A DNA stretch of 64,000 bases, from contig JALRIN010000013.1 in NCBI GenBank assembly GCA_023255415.1, forward strand, positions 1 through 64,000, given 5' to 3'. This document shows positions 48,601 to 63,600 of this stretch, piece after piece. The notes beneath the pieces were generated by a model. It saw nothing but the letters and a program-made list of their open reading frames with translations. It did no database searches and was not told the origin of the DNA. Position numbers and translations under genes: made by a program. This DNA comes from Cypionkella sp. Lineage in GTDB: Bacteria > Pseudomonadota > Alphaproteobacteria > Rhodobacterales > Rhodobacteraceae. How positions within the stretch are numbered: the stretch's first letter is position 1; the number at the start of each line of letters is the position of its first letter.

Positions 48601-51600
48601 GGCTGCTGACCGGCAAATATGCCGGCGACGTCACCCCCGAAGGCTCGCGCCGAGCGCTGAACGCCGATCTTTCGGGGCGGGTTACGCCGCAGGTTTTCCC
48701 CGCCGTGGCCGCCTATATGGGCATCGCCGCGCGCCACGGGTTGGACGCTGCACAAATGGCCATCGCCTTTTGCCGCACACGGCCCTTCCCCTGCATTCCG
48801 ATCATCGGCGCGACCTCGCTTGCGCAGCTTGATACCGCGCTTGGCGCCGCTGATCTGACACTGTCGCCCGAGGTCTTGGCCGAAATTGACGCCGCCCACC
48901 GCGCGCATCCGATGCCGTTTTGACCATGAAACACGGGCTTTGTGCCTTGGCTTTGGCCTTTGTGCTGACCGGCTGCACGCTTGGCGCGGGGCTGGTTGCC
49001 AAAGCCCCCGTTGCCGTAAACCAGATCACCGGGGCCGCGATCACCACCACGACGCTTGCGCCGGCGGCAGCGCCCGCGCCAGTTGAGGCACCCCTGCCGC
49101 CCGAGGCTTTGGCCTGCCTGAAAAAGCGCGACAAATGGCTGCCCTCGGGCCGCGGCACGGCGATGATCTGCACGCATTTCACCGCCGACGCCGGAAAATT
49201 CTGCCGCAAGGCCAGCGATTGCGAGGGCTATTGCCTGGCGCGATCAAACACCTGTGCGCCGATGACCCCGATGCTGGGCTGCACCGAGATTTTGCAAGCC
49301 GATGGCGCAAAGGTAACCCTATGTATCGACTGATCGCCTTGGTTTTGCTGCTGACCGCTTGCGCGTCCACCCCGCCGCCCGCAGCGCCTGCCGCCTTTCG
49401 CACGCCCAAGGCGCCGATCTATTCCAATGCGGTGCTGGATCTGCCCAAGCTTGCGGGCACCTGGACGCAGGTTGCAAGCTTTGGGGCTGCGGGGCGCTGC
49501 AAGCCTGGTGGTGCCGAGATCCGCCAGACCGCGCGCGGCCTGCATGCGGCCTATCGTCTGTGCCAGTCGGGGCAAGACCGGCGGGGCGCAGGCCCCTTGC
49601 AAGCCATTGGCCCGGGCCGCTTTGCCGCCGCAGGCCAAACCGTCGCCTGGTGGGTGCTTTGGGCCGATGCCGATTATCGCACGCTGGTGATCGGCACGCC
49701 GGACGGCAGCTTTGGATTTATTCTGAACCGGGGCCGCTTGCCCGCCGACCGCTTGAAAGCCGCGCGCGAGATTTTGGAATGGAACGGATATGATCTGACC
49801 CAGCTGGTGGTTTACTGATCCATCCGGGCGCGCAGCGCGCTCAGATGGTCGATCACACCGCGCACGCCAAAGGGGGCGGCGCGCACCAGCCAGTCAAAGT
49901 GATGCACGATGGATTGCACCCGCTCGGGGTCGCGAAAGGCAATGTAATGCCGCCCCAGATACAGCGCTGCCAAATGCGGCCCAAAGATCGTCACCGGGCT
50001 CGAAAAAACGCTATGGGCATCAAACAGATAGATCCGCAGCGCAGGGTAAAGCGCATCCGTCAGCGCGATCAATCGGTCCATCTGCGCGCGCCGCGCCTCG
50101 ATCGGCAGACCGGTCCAATAGCCGCTGCCTTGGGCAAAGGCGGTGATCTCATGCAGCGGCATTGCGATCTCGTAATCTGACCGCGCCGAGCGCATCCAAT
50201 CCAGCTGCGCCTCAAAGGCCGCCACCGCCTGATCCGCGCTGCGCCCCAGATGATCGGCATATTCCCAAGCCACCACCTCGGGCGTCTTTAGCATATCGGG
50301 CAGGGTCGCTGGCACATGGCGAATTTTATAGCCCGCAGCCTCGCGGTGCCACTGGATCATTTCTGCGTCAAACAGCGCACGCGGCGCTTCGGTCAGCCGG
50401 ACCGAGGCCGCAAGCAATTCTGCCACCGGTTCGGGGTGGTCGGTCAAGCCCAGCAGCCAATCACAAGACACCCCCAAGCTTGCGGCGCAATCGGCGGCAA
50501 GCTGGGCATTGGGCAGCCGCACCCCCGCCGCCAAAAGCGCCGAAACTGTCGAGCGGTCGGCCCTTGTCGCCCGTGCCAATGCAGCTTGGCTCATGCCGCG
50601 CTGCGCCATTGCCTGCGCAAGCCGGCTGCGGAACAGGGTGGCACGGTCGCGTTTGTCGATTAAATCCGGCATATGGTGACTTTCTAAGCCAAAATTGACT
50701 TTACCTTGCGTATTTTCCGAGTTCCGGCACCATAAGGCAAGTGGTAAGCCTGTCTGAACAGGTCTGATGGGGATAAAATTGAACCAATCGCGCAAAGTAG
50801 AGTGGCCAACGCTGGGGATGTTGGCAGGATGCTATGCGATTTGGGGCTTGGGCCTCTGGCTCTGGCCCAGCGCGCCTTTGCTGTCGCTGATCTTGGCAGG
50901 GCTTGGGGTGGCGCTGCACGGATCTTTGCAGCACGAGGTCATTCATGGCCACCCGTTCAAAACCCAATGGTTGAACGAGGCGCTGGTGTTTCCGGCGCTG
51001 TCGATTTTCATCAGCTATCTTCGGTTCAAAGATACCCACCTGCAGCATCATTTCGACCCCGCCCTAACCGATCCCTATGACGACCCCGAATCCAACTATA
51101 TGGATCCCGCTGTCTGGGCGCGGCTGTCGCCCGTGATGCAGGGGCTATATCGGGTCAACAACACGCTTGCAGGCCGGATTTTGATCGGCCCTGTGTTGGG
51201 GGTGATCAGCTTTTTGACGCAAGACGCGGGCAAAATGCTGCGCGGGGCGCCGCGCTTGTGGCTGTCTTATGCGCTGCATTTGGGCGGCGTGGCGCTGGTG
51301 CTTTTGGCGCTGGCCTGGGCTGCGATGCCGTTTTGGGCCTATCTGCTGGCGGTCTATCTGGGCATGGCGCTGTTGAAAATCCGCACCTATCTTGAACACC
51401 GCGCCCATGATCTGCCGCGTGGCCGCACCGCGATTGTCGAAGACCGCGGCCTGCTGTCTTATCTGTTTTTAAACAACAACTTCCACGTTGTGCATCACTG
51501 CATGCCCAACGTGCCTTGGTATGAGCTGCCACGGCTTTATCAAACCCGCAAAGACCACTATCGCCGCCGCAACGGGTCCTATGTCTACCGCAGCTATGCG

Positions 51601-54600
51601 CAGATTTTCCGCCAATACCTGTGGCGCACCAAAGAACCCGTGCCGCATCCGATCTGGCCGGTGCGCCGGTCTGACGCCGATTAAAGCCTGCGAAAACAGG
51701 GCACATCGCCCGAATTGTCAAAGAACGGCACGCCGTCTTGCTGCAGCCCTGCCAGCAGGGCGGTCACCTCCGACAGCACCACCTCGGTGATAAAGGGCAG
51801 ATCCAGCGCGCGCGCCTCGCGCAGGCCGATCCAATGCAGATGCGACAGTTCGGTGCCTGCGGCCGAAAAGCCCTCGGCGTCGCCGGTGATCCGGGTTGCG
51901 GGGGTCAAGAAAAACCGCGCATCAAAGCGGCGGCTACGCCCGGGCGGCGTGATGGCGCGAAACACAAAGCGCAGATCGCCCGGCAGAGGGCAGGTGATCT
52001 GCAATCCGGTTTCCTCGTGCAATTCGCGCAAGGCCGCGCGCGCCAGCGTGCCCGCATTGGGGGCACCTTCGGGGCAGTGCAGCGCCAAACGTGCGGCGCA
52101 ATCCGGCGTCAGCCCAATCGGTGCCACGCTATGGTCTTCAGCATCGACAGCCCCGCCTGGAAACACGTATTTCGACGGCATAAACGCCGCCGCATGGCCG
52201 CGCATTCCCATCAGGATTTGCAGGCCCTCGCCGTGCTTGCGCCACAAAATCACCGTGGCTGCAGGGCGAATAGGCTCACTCACCGGCAAGCGCTGGGTCG
52301 TCGTCGGGCGCGCCAAAGCCATGCATCCGCTTGGCCCATTGCAACCCGATCATCGCGCCCTTGATCCTTGGCAACAGATACAGCGACAGCGCCACGGTAA
52401 AGATCGAAAATCCGGTGATCATGCTGATCGGCTCGGGGCGGTAATGCATAAAGACAAACATCAACAGCGGCGCCATCACATGGCCCACAATCAGAATCGT
52501 TAGATAGGCCGGCCCATCATCGGTGCGCTGCGGCGTCAGATCCTGACCGCAAACCGCGCAACCACTGCGCGCCTTCAAATAGCCCTTGAGCAAGGGGCCA
52601 TTGCCGCAATTTGGACAGCGCAGCGCCCAGCCACGGCGCAAAGCAGGGCCCAAAGGCCGTTCGGCATAGGCATCGTGGATCGGATGGGTCATAGCTCTAC
52701 CTCTGGTTTGGCCCTTGCTTCTAACGCATTGCGCCCGCTTTGTTGAGGGGGGGTGCTGCTTTGTCGCAAGTTTTTGCGATCCACTGCGACGGAAAGCCTG
52801 CGCTGGCGCGTTTGTCTGACATGAACGCCAAGCGCAACGCCTTGGCGCAAAGCAGGAGACGACGATGTCAAAAAATAAATTTACCGGTTCGGCTTTGATC
52901 TTGGCAGCCGTATTGATGGGCGCTGCCGCCTTTGCACAAGACAGCGGCATGGGGTCCGGGGGGATGTCACGCGGCCCAGGCCCAATGTTCGACTTTTCTG
53001 CCATGGATGCCGACAAAGATGGCAAGGTCACCAAGGCCGAGATCGAAGCCTTCAGGGCCGCACGCTTTGCCCAAGCCGATGCCAACAAAGACGGCAGCTT
53101 GTCGCCCGAGGAAATGGCAGCCGCCCATGACAGCATGATGGCCCAGCGTAAAGCCGATCGCGAGGCCAAGATGTTCAAACGCATGGACAAAGACGGCAAT
53201 GGCCTGATCTCGCAAGACGAGATGCCAAGCCCGCCCAATGCGGACAAGATGTTTGACCGCATGGACACCGACGGCGACGGAGCGATTAGCCAGGCCGAGT
53301 TGGATGCGGCACAGCAAAAGATGCAAGAGCGTCGCGATGCGCGCGGCCATCACAAAGGCGGGCACGGCCAAGACGGCCATGGCCATGGTCATGGTGATGC
53401 CGGGCAGGGCAACTAAACCTGCCCGCAGCATCCCCCCTCTGCGCCTGCTCCCTGCGCAGAGGGGGCGATATGTGATAAGGATTGCGAGATCGCCTGACCG
53501 CGGTTAAGCCAAATGCAGGATGACAATGGCCCGCGACACGCTTGCAGAGTTGGAAGACGAGGCTTTGTTGGTGCTTTATGCCAACAAAGACCCCGATGCC
53601 GCCCGCTTGCTGGCACATCGGCTGATGCCACGGCTGGTGGGCTATGCGGGGCGTTTGCTGACCGATCGTGCCGAGGCAGAAGATGTCGCGCAAGAGACCA
53701 TGTTGCGGCTTTGGAAGCTGGCGCCAGATTGGCGCGGCGGCGAGGCCAAGGTGTCGACCTGGGCTTACCGCGTGGCGCAAAACCTGTGCACCGACCGTCT
53801 GCGCCGCCGGCAAAGGCAGCGCGCGACGGGGTTGGACGATGTCGCCGAACCCGCTTCTGACGCCGCAACCGCGGTGGCAGGCCTGATCGAAGCTGACCGG
53901 ATGGCGGCCCTGGACGCGGCCTTGGCAAGCCTGCCAGAGCGCCAGCGCAGCGCGGTGATCTTGCGCCATATCGAAGGATTAACCAACACTGAGATCGCAG
54001 AGATCTTGCAAATCGGGGTGGAAGCCGTGGAAAGTTTGACAGCGCGGGGCAAACGCGCGCTTGCCGCCGCCTTGGCCGGACAACGCGCAGACCTAAGCTA
54101 TGAGGAGGCCGAATGATGGACGATCTTGACGCCCTGTTTGCACAGGCAAAATCACAACCGATGCAGCCATCGGCGGGCGTGATGGCGCGGGTTTTGGCCG
54201 ATGCCGCCGCGCATCAGACCCAATCCGCGCCGCCGCAGACCCGCCGAAAGCCGGGGCTTTTTGCACAAATCGCGGACTTTTTTGGCGGGGTCGGGGCTTT
54301 GGCCGGCATGGCTTCTGCGGCGATGGCGGGGCTGGTCATTGGCATCGTGCAGCCGACCAGCTTTGAGGTGATGACGGGCTATGCTGCGGGATCCGCCCTC
54401 ACCGAACAGGTCGAGCTTTTGCCCGATGTGACCGCACTTTTGACAGGGGAATAACATGACCGATGCTTCGATCCTGCCGCCCAAAGCACCCTCCAAAGCC
54501 CTGCGCATAGCCCTTGCGGTCTCGGTTGCGCTGAACCTTGCCGTGGCGGGGCTGGCGGCGGGGGCGTTTTTGACCCATGGCGGCCCAATGGGGCGCGGCG

Positions 54601-57600
54601 GCGAGGTGCGCGAGCTGGGCTTTGGCCCCTTTACCGAGGCGCTAAGCCGCGACGAGCGCGACCAGCTGCGCAAGGCCTTTATGGCCAAACGCCCCGAGTT
54701 TCGCCAAGCCCGCCGCGACCAGCGGCAAGATCTGCAAAACCTGCTGGCGGCGCTGCGCGCTGACCCCTTTGATCCGGCGCAGTTGCAGACCTTGTTGGGC
54801 GCGCAATCGCAGCGCATCGCGCAACAGGTGACGCTGGGCCAAAGCCTGCTCACCGATCTATTGTTGCAGATGACGCCGCAAGCGCGCCAAGGCTTTGCGG
54901 ATCGCTTGCAACAGGGGCTGCAACGGGGGCGCGACAAACCCGCCCCCTAAGCGGCGTTGCGCCCGATTGTGACTTGATTGCGGCCTTCGGATTTTGCCTG
55001 CAACAACGCGCGGTCGGCGTGATCGATGATCTGAGCCGCAGTCGGGCGGGGCTGCGCCGCTGAACTGACCGCCAGGCCAATCGACACGGTTATATGCAGC
55101 GCCTCGCCGCCACTCAGCGCAATCGCTGTCTGCTCGACCTCTTCGCACAATCTGCGACCAATTGCTTCGGCCTCGCTCAGGCTGGTTGCGGGCAGCACGA
55201 TCAAAAACTCTTCCCCGCCAATGCGAGCCAGCAGATCGCTTTGCCGCAGATTGACCGCCAGTCGGCTTGCCACCTCGATCAAAACCGTATCGCCCGCTGC
55301 ATGGCCAAAGCGGTCATTGACCGATTTGAACCGGTCCAGATCGGCCACCATCACCGCAAAATCCTGGCCCAGACCCTGCGCAGAGGCCGAAATCGCCGCC
55401 AATTGCGCCAAACCATAGCGGCGGTTGTGCAGCCCGGTCAGCGGATCAATCATCGCCAAGCGCAGCCCGTTCTCCAAGGTCGCGCGCAGCCGGTCCTCTT
55501 CGCCCTTGCGCGCGATCAGCCGCGACAGCCGCAGCGCCAGCTCGTGGCGCGAAACTGCGGCGCTGACCAGATCATTGGCCCCCAGATCAAAGGCCACCGC
55601 CGGCACAAAGCAACTGTCGCGCGGCATCACGATGCAGATGCTGGCATGACGGGTCGCGGCCCGGCTGCGCAGTTCTGACATCAGCCGCAAACCGCTGCCT
55701 TTGCCATCAATATCGGCGTCAAGCACAAAGATATCGGGGGCAGGCTCCGTGCCCAATGCCTCTGCCGGGGTCATCACCACCACCCGGTCGCGCAGATGGC
55801 TGGCCAAATCCTGTTGCAGATCGGCACTGCGTTCGGGGTGCAGGCTTAGCACCGCAATCAGAGCAGGGCGATGAAAGGCCTGCGAAGGTTCGGCCAGTCC
55901 CAGCACCTCAAAGTCGTGCCGATGCGCGTCAAGCCCGGCAAGCAGGGCACGCGCGCGCATAAAACTGCGGATCCTCGCCATCAAGGTCTGATCATCGACG
56001 GGTTTGGCCAGCACATCATCGGCCCCCAATTCAAACGCCTTGATCCGCGCCGCAGGATCACAGCCCGAGGCCAGCATCACCACCGCCACCGTCTGTAGCC
56101 CCGCCAGCTTGCGCAGCTGGCGCAAGACCTCAAGCCCAGACATATCGGGCAGCGTCATATCCAGCAAAATCAGATCGGGTTTTTCTTGGCGCAGCATTTC
56201 CAGACAGCTGGCCCCATCGGCCACCAGCAGCGGCTGATAGCCCGCTGCCGCCAGTTTGACCTTCATCACGATCCGATTTGTCGCGACATCATCTACGATC
56301 AGAATTTTGCCAACCATGGCGTTACGAACCTATTTATACAAAATTGATTAGGTTTACTTTTCACCCGAAGTAGTTAAGAAATCCTTTCTGTCGTCGTCAT
56401 CAACCCTTCGGCTTTCTTACTAAATCTGTGAATAACCTTGGGGATAAACCGATGATCACGCAAGAACACGCCGAAACCCTCGCTCTGCAGGCCTTTATCT
56501 GGGTGATTGGTGGCGATTTGGCCGATGCCTTTCTTAACGCCACGGGGGCGTCGCAGGATCAATTGGCCGCGCTTGCCCAGCAGCCCTTGTTTTTGGGCGC
56601 GGTGCTGGATTTTCTGATGGAAGATGACGCGCGCGTCATCGGTTTTTGCGACTCGACCCAGCGCCCCTATCTGTCGGTGCAAGAGGCCCGCGCGGCCCTG
56701 CCCGGTGGCCAACTGCCGCATTGGACCTAAACCCGCAACGCCCCTTATTCTGACCCAGAGGCCGCCATGACCCGACCCCCGATCAAAGCTGTGATTTTCG
56801 ACAAAGACGGCACGCTGTTTGATTTTCGCCAAAGCTGGGGGGCTTGGACACGCGCGCTTTTGGCCGAGCTGGGCGGCGACAGCGCCCATCTTGCCGCCGT
56901 GCTGGGCTTTGACCCTAAGGCTTGCGATTTCGCGCCCGACAGCCCGGTGATCGCGCTGACCACCGCCGAGATTGCCGCGATTTTGCATCCGCATCTGACG
57001 GGTCTGACGCTGGACGAGCTGATCGCGCGGATGGACCATCAGGCGACCCAAGCGCCGATGATCCCGGCCGTGGATCTGCCTGCGGTGCTGGGCGGGCTTG
57101 CGGCGCAGGGCCTGGCCTTGGGCCTTGCCACCAATGACACCGAAGCCCCCGCGCGCCGGCATCTGACCGATGCAGGCGTGATTGATCTTTTCGCCTTTGT
57201 CTCGGGCAGCGATTCTGGCTGGGGCGGCAAACCTGCGCCGGGGCAACTGTTGGCCTTTGCCGACCAGCTTGGGCTAGAGCCTACGCAAATCGCCATGGTC
57301 GGCGACAGCCTGCATGATCTGGAATCGGGTCGCCGTGCGGGCATGGCACGGGTTGCGGTTCTGACCGGAATTGCCACCCAAGCCGATCTTGCCCCCCATG
57401 CAGATGTTGTGCTGGCTGATATTGGTGGGCTGGCGGGCTGGATTGCGGCGCAAAGCCAAGCTTAAACCAGCCGAGGCGCAAAAACGACGCATTTTGGTCG
57501 GTAATATGGTGCGCGTCGGGCCATGCTTTCCGCCATCTTGGCCGCAACAGTGATCAACCCCTTGTTGATCCTTTGCAAGGAGCCCGCCATGAGCGATGAC

Positions 57601-60600
57601 GCAAGCCGCAAACGCAGTCGTGCCGGGGGCCGCGCTGGCAACAAAAGCCGCGCAGGCTCTGCTGTTATCGACCAGATGCCTTGGCGGATTCCGGTCAATC
57701 CTGACCGCCCCATTGAACCTTTGGACGCCGAGGGCGTGCAGGCTATTCACCGCACTACCATGCGGATTTTGCGCGACATTGGCATCGAGTTTCTGAACCC
57801 TCAGGCGGTGGCCTATCTGAAACAAGCTGGCTGCAAAGTCACCGGCACCAACGTCAAAATGGACGAAGATTTCGTGATGGAAATGGTGGCCCGCGCGCCA
57901 TCGACCTTTACCATCACCCCGCGCAACCCCGATCGTGAAGTGATCATGGGCGGCAATCACATGCTGTTTGTCAATGTCTCCAGCCCGCCAAATGCTTGGG
58001 ATCTTGAACGCGGCAAGCGTACGGGCGACTTTGAAACCTTCAAAGAATTCATGAAGTTGACGCAGTATTTCAACTGCATTCACATCGCGGGCGGCTATCC
58101 GGTGGAACCGGTCGATATCCACGCCTCGATCCGGCATCTGGATTGTCTTTATGAAAAACTGACCCTGACCGATAAGGTCGTGCACGCCTATTCGCTGGGC
58201 GCCGAGCGGGTCGAAGATGTGATGGAAATGGTGCGGATCGCAGGCGGGCTCTCGGAGGCCGAATTCCAGGCCAAGCCGCGGATGTATACCAATATCAACT
58301 CGGTCTCGCCCCTGCAGCACGACTACCCGATGCTGGATGGCGCGATGCGGATGGCCAAGCGTGGCCAGCCGGTGGTGATCACCCCCTTTACCCTCGCGGG
58401 CGCCATGGCGCCTGTGACGATGTCGGGGGCGGTGGCGCTGTCTTTGGCCGAAGGTTTGGCGGGGCTTGCGCTGTTGCAATATATCGCACCGGGCTGCCCG
58501 GTGGCGTTGGGCACCTTTACCTCGAACGTCGATATGAAATCGGGCGCGCCGGCTTTTGGCACGCCGGAATATATGCGCGCCACGCAAATGACTGGGCAAT
58601 TGGTGCGGTTTTACGGCGTGCCGCTGCGCTCGTCGGGCGTCTGCGCGGCCAACGTGCCGGATGGCCAGTCGATGTGGGAAACCTCGAACAGCCTTTGGGC
58701 GGCTGTGCAAAGCCAGACCAATATGGTCTATCACGCCGCAGGCTGGCTTGAAGGGGGGCTGATCGCCTCGCCCGAGAAATTCGTGATGGATTGCGAAGTT
58801 TTGCAGATGATCCAGCGCTATTTTGAACCCAGCATCACTGCCACCAGCCCAGAAGATCTGGCCTTCGAGGCGATCAAAAGCGTTGGGCCGGGGGGGCATT
58901 ATTTCGGCTGCCAACACACCCAAGACCGCTATTCCACGGCGTTTTATGCGCCAATTGTGTCTGATTGGCGCAATTACGAGGCCTGGCAGCAGGGCGGTTC
59001 AACCTGGACGCCCGAGCGCGCGCATCAGATCTATAAGCAGATTTTGGCCGAATTCGAGGCCCCAGCGATGAACGGCGATCATCAAGAACAGCTGCGTCAA
59101 TTCGTATCAAAACGTAAACAAGAAGGCGGTGCGCCGACCGATTTTTAACCAAAAGTTAACGGAAATTGTCGATTTGTTAACGGATGCCGCGTTAAGATTG
59201 GGAGGAATCACAGCACAGGTTAACGAATGCACGGTCTTATCAATCGCGCGCTGCAATGCTTTTTGCGCGACACTTATGGGCCATCGGTTTGGACAAAGGT
59301 CGCCTTGGCCTCTGGCGTTGGCGTTGATGGGTTCGAGCCTTTGCTCAGCTATGACGATGCCCTGACCGAAGCCGTGATCGTCAAAGCGGCAGATCAGTTG
59401 CAGCGCCCGCGCGAAACTGTGCTGGAAGATCTGGGCACCTATCTTGTTTCGCATCCCAATCTGGAATCGCTGCGCCGTCTTTTGCGGTTTGGCGGCGTCA
59501 GCTTTGTTGATTTTCTGCATTCCTTGGAAGATTTGCCCGAACATGGCCGGCTTGGCGTGCCAGATCTTGACCTGCCCGAATTTACCCTGGTCGAACTGGG
59601 GCAGGGCGCTTTCACGCTGTTTGTCACCCCGATGATTGCAGGGACAGGGCATGTTCTGGTCGGGCTGTTGCGCGCCATGGCCGATGATTACGGCGCTTTG
59701 GTGCTGCTCGATCATGTCGGTCTGCGCAAGGGTCGCGAAGAAATTTCCGTGCATTTGCTGGATACATTGCACGCCGATGGCCGCCGCTTTGACCTTGCGG
59801 CGGCGGGCCGTTAAGTCATGGGCACAGATGATCTTTTAGCCCTGACAGCGGGCAATCTGTCGCAGCTGATGCCGATGCACATCAGCCTGTGCCCTCAGGG
59901 CCGCATCCGCAGTCTTGGCCGCACCTTGGCAAAGCTGCTAGAGGGCCAAGACCCGCTTGGCCAAGACTTTTTGCAGGTCTTCACCCTGCGCCGCCCCTCT
60001 GGGGTAAGGCGCGCGCGTGATCTGCAAAGCCTGCCCGGCCAGCGGCTGCAAATATGTTTGCGCGATAAATCCGAAGCCCTGCGCGGCCTTGCCGTGCCCA
60101 CGGCGGAAGGGGGGCTGCTGATCAACCTGTCCTTTGGTATCCGCTTGATCGAGGCTGTGCGGCAAAATGCCTTGACCGACGCCGATTTCGCGCCCACCGA
60201 TCTGGCGATTGAAATGCTCTATCTGGTCGAGGTGAAAAACGCCGTCATGCAGGAATTGCGGCGGCTGAACCTCAGTCTGCAGGGCGCAAAGGTTGCGGCC
60301 GAAGAACAGGCGCTGACCGACACTTTGACCGGCCTGCGCAACCGTCGCGCGCTTGAGATGCGGATGCCGACGTTCTTGTCGCAGGGCGTCGAATTTGGGC
60401 TGATGCATCTGGATTTGGATTTTTTCAAGCAGGTGAACGACACCCTGGGCCATGCCGCAGGCGACCACGTTTTAAAACATGTCGCCCAGGCGCTGACCAT
60501 CGAAACCCGCAGCTCTGATCTGATCGCACGGGTTGGGGGGGATGAATTTGTCGTGGTCTTGCCGGGCATAAGTGGCAAAGAGCGCTTGGGCCAAATCGCG

Positions 60601-63600
60601 CAGCGCATCATCGATCGGGTGTCGGAACCTGTTGAATTTGAAGGCAAACTTTGCCGTGTCTCGGCCTCGATTGGTCTGACGCTTTCCACCGATTATGGCG
60701 CGAGCGAGGCGGATCGGATGATGGCAGACACCGATGCGGCACTTTACGCCTCGAAACACGCAGGGCGGGCACAGGCGCGGTTTTTCTCGTCGCTGGGTTA
60801 ATCGGCAATTTGATAGGGCAGCACGCCGCGGCTGTCGGGGTCCACCCGCAGCCCGCGTTCCAGCGGTGGCACTGCGCGCTGATGACAGTCGCGCCGCTCG
60901 CAGATCCGGCACGAAATCCCGATGGGTTCAAACCGCCCCTTCAGATCCAGCCCATCCGAATAGACCAGGCTTGCGGCATGCGTCACCTCGCAGCCCAGCC
61001 CGATGGCGTAGCGCCGCACTGGGGCCAAAAACGCCCCCCCCGGTTTCGAGACATCACGCGCCAGGCACAAATATCGCACCCCATCCGGCGTTTCGGCCAA
61101 TTGCCGCAGGAAATGCCCCGGCGTCTCGAAGGCGCGGTGCACATTCCACAGCGGGCAAGCGCCGCCAAAGCGCGCAAATTGCAGCCGCGTGGCCGAATGC
61201 CGCTTGGTGATGGTGCCGGCCTGATCGACACGCACAAAGAAAAACGGTACCCCCTTGGCGCCGGGTCGCTGCAGCGTTGAAAGCCGCTGCGCGACCTGCT
61301 CGATGCTGGCGCCAAACAGATCGGCCAGCCGTTCCAGATCGTGCCGCGTCGCTTGGGCGGCCTCGAGAAAGGCGCGGTAGGGCATCAGCGCCGCGCCTGC
61401 AAAATAATTCGCCATGCCGATTTTGGCGATGTCGCGCGCCTCGGGGGTTTGAAACCGTGCCAGATCCAGCGTCGCCTCAAGCAGTTCGTTTTGGGTCAGC
61501 AGGGCGACCTGATACAGCAGCTGAAACGCCTTGGTGGCCGCTGCCGCGGTCGCAGAAATCTCAAGCCGCCGCGTCACCGGATCAAAGCGTCGCAGCGGGC
61601 CAGAGTTGGAAAACTGCACGGTGATGCCGCGACGCTCCAGCGCCTCGATTGCCGCAAAAATCGGGTCTTTTCCGGGGCTTGCGCCACCAAGCACATGTTC
61701 TGCCGCCCGATCGACCGCATCGACGTAATTGTCGCAATAGTGAAAGAAATCGCGCACTTCCTCCCAGGGGCTGGCGCGCAGGGCGGCGTCATCGCGCCCC
61801 AAGGCCTCGTCCAAAGAGGCCAGGCGTTCGTGGTTTTGCCGGTAGGCCCGATGCAGATCCAAAAACGCCCGCGCCAAGGCCGGCGCATTCGAAGCCGCCA
61901 GCCGCAGATCGGCCAAGGGCGGGGCGGCCTTGGCAAAAACCGGATCGGCCAAAGCCTCGCGCATGTCTGACACCAGCCGCTCGCCTTCGCCTGCGTTCAG
62001 CTCGGTGACATCTAGGCCAAATTCTTGCGCCAAGGCCAGAACCACCGTCGCCGAAACCGGGCGGTGGTTGTTCTCCATCTGGTTCAGATAGGGCAGTGAC
62101 ACGCCCAGCTTGTCGGCGAAAATGCGCTGGGTCAGCGCCAGCCTGCCGCGCAATTCGCGCAGTTTTGCCCCTGCATAAAGCTTTTGCACTGCCATGATGC
62201 CCCCCTTTGCAAAGCCAGCATCAGGCTTTGCAAAGCTGCCGTCAAGCCGCCAGACCCAAGGCCCGTGCGCGCCGGATCACCGCCAGAATGCACAGAACTG
62301 ACGCGACAGAACATGTTAGCATCAGCACCACCAGCGGCATCTCGGTCGCCCCCGGCGGCAGCAGCGCCCCGGCAAGGGCCGCAAGCCCCGCGCCGCCGCC
62401 GATCATCAGCGCGCCACCCAAGCCCGAGGCCGTGCCCGCAAACTCTGGCCGCACCGACAAAATCCCCGCATTGGCCGAGGGCAGGGCGATGCCATTGCCC
62501 AGCCCCATGGTCACCTGCAACCCGAAAAACACCACCGGTCCCGAAAGCCCCGCCGCCGTCACCGCAAACAGCGTCAGCATCCCCGCCGAGGTCACCATGG
62601 TGCCAATCAGCACCATCCGGTTCAGCCCGACGCGCCGCGAAAACCGTCCCGCCAGAAAGTTTCCCGCCGTATAGCCCACAGCCGTGATCGCAAACAGCAG
62701 CCCCACCTGTTGCGACCCCAGCCCAAAGACCACATTGCCGACATAGGGCGCGCCGCCCAAAAAGGCGTAGAAACAGCCCGAAGAAAACGCCGCAGCTCCG
62801 CTATAACCCAAAAACCGCTGCGAGCGCAGCAGCTCGGGATAGCTGCGCATCTGGGCGGCAAAGCTGATCTTTTTGATAACGGCGGTTTCGCCCAGATCGG
62901 CCCAGCACAGCGCGAAGACCACGACGCCAAGCGCCAAAAGCAGGGCAAAGTTCGCATGCCAGCCAAAGGCCGCGTCCAGATAGCCGCCAATCACCGGCCC
63001 GATCATCGGCACAAGGCTCATCCCCATGGTGACATAGCCGATCATCGAGGCCGCCTCGTCATCCGACACCATATCGCGCACCACGGCCCGGCTTAGCACC
63101 ATGCCCGCCGCCACCACCGCTTGGGCCATGCGAAACAGCAAAAACACCTGCGCCGAGCTCGCCAAAAGCGTGCCGACAGTTGCCGCCAAAAATAGCGCCA
63201 GTGACACCAGCACCACAATGCGGCGGCCGTAGCGGTCCGATATCGGCCCGATCAAGATCTGCAAAACTGCCGAAAGCGCCAGATACAGCGCGACCGACAG
63301 CTGCATCAGCGCATAGGGCGCTTCAAAATAGGCGGCCATGCCCGGCAGCGAGGGCAAAAAGATATTCATCGTCAGCGCCGACAGCCCTGCAAGCAGGATC
63401 AGCGTGACAATATTGGGCGGGGTCTGGCGGTTCAGAAAGATCGGGTTTTGCATCGCTCTCAGCTAGGGCTCTGCTGCGGTCTTGTCCATCGCCCGCGGGC
63501 TTTGCGGGTCAGAAATCCGCTGGTCCGTGGCGAAATTTGCAGCTTTGCAATTAGCAATTTTAATCGGCAAGCATATTTGCATATTTTCGATCTTCCGCTT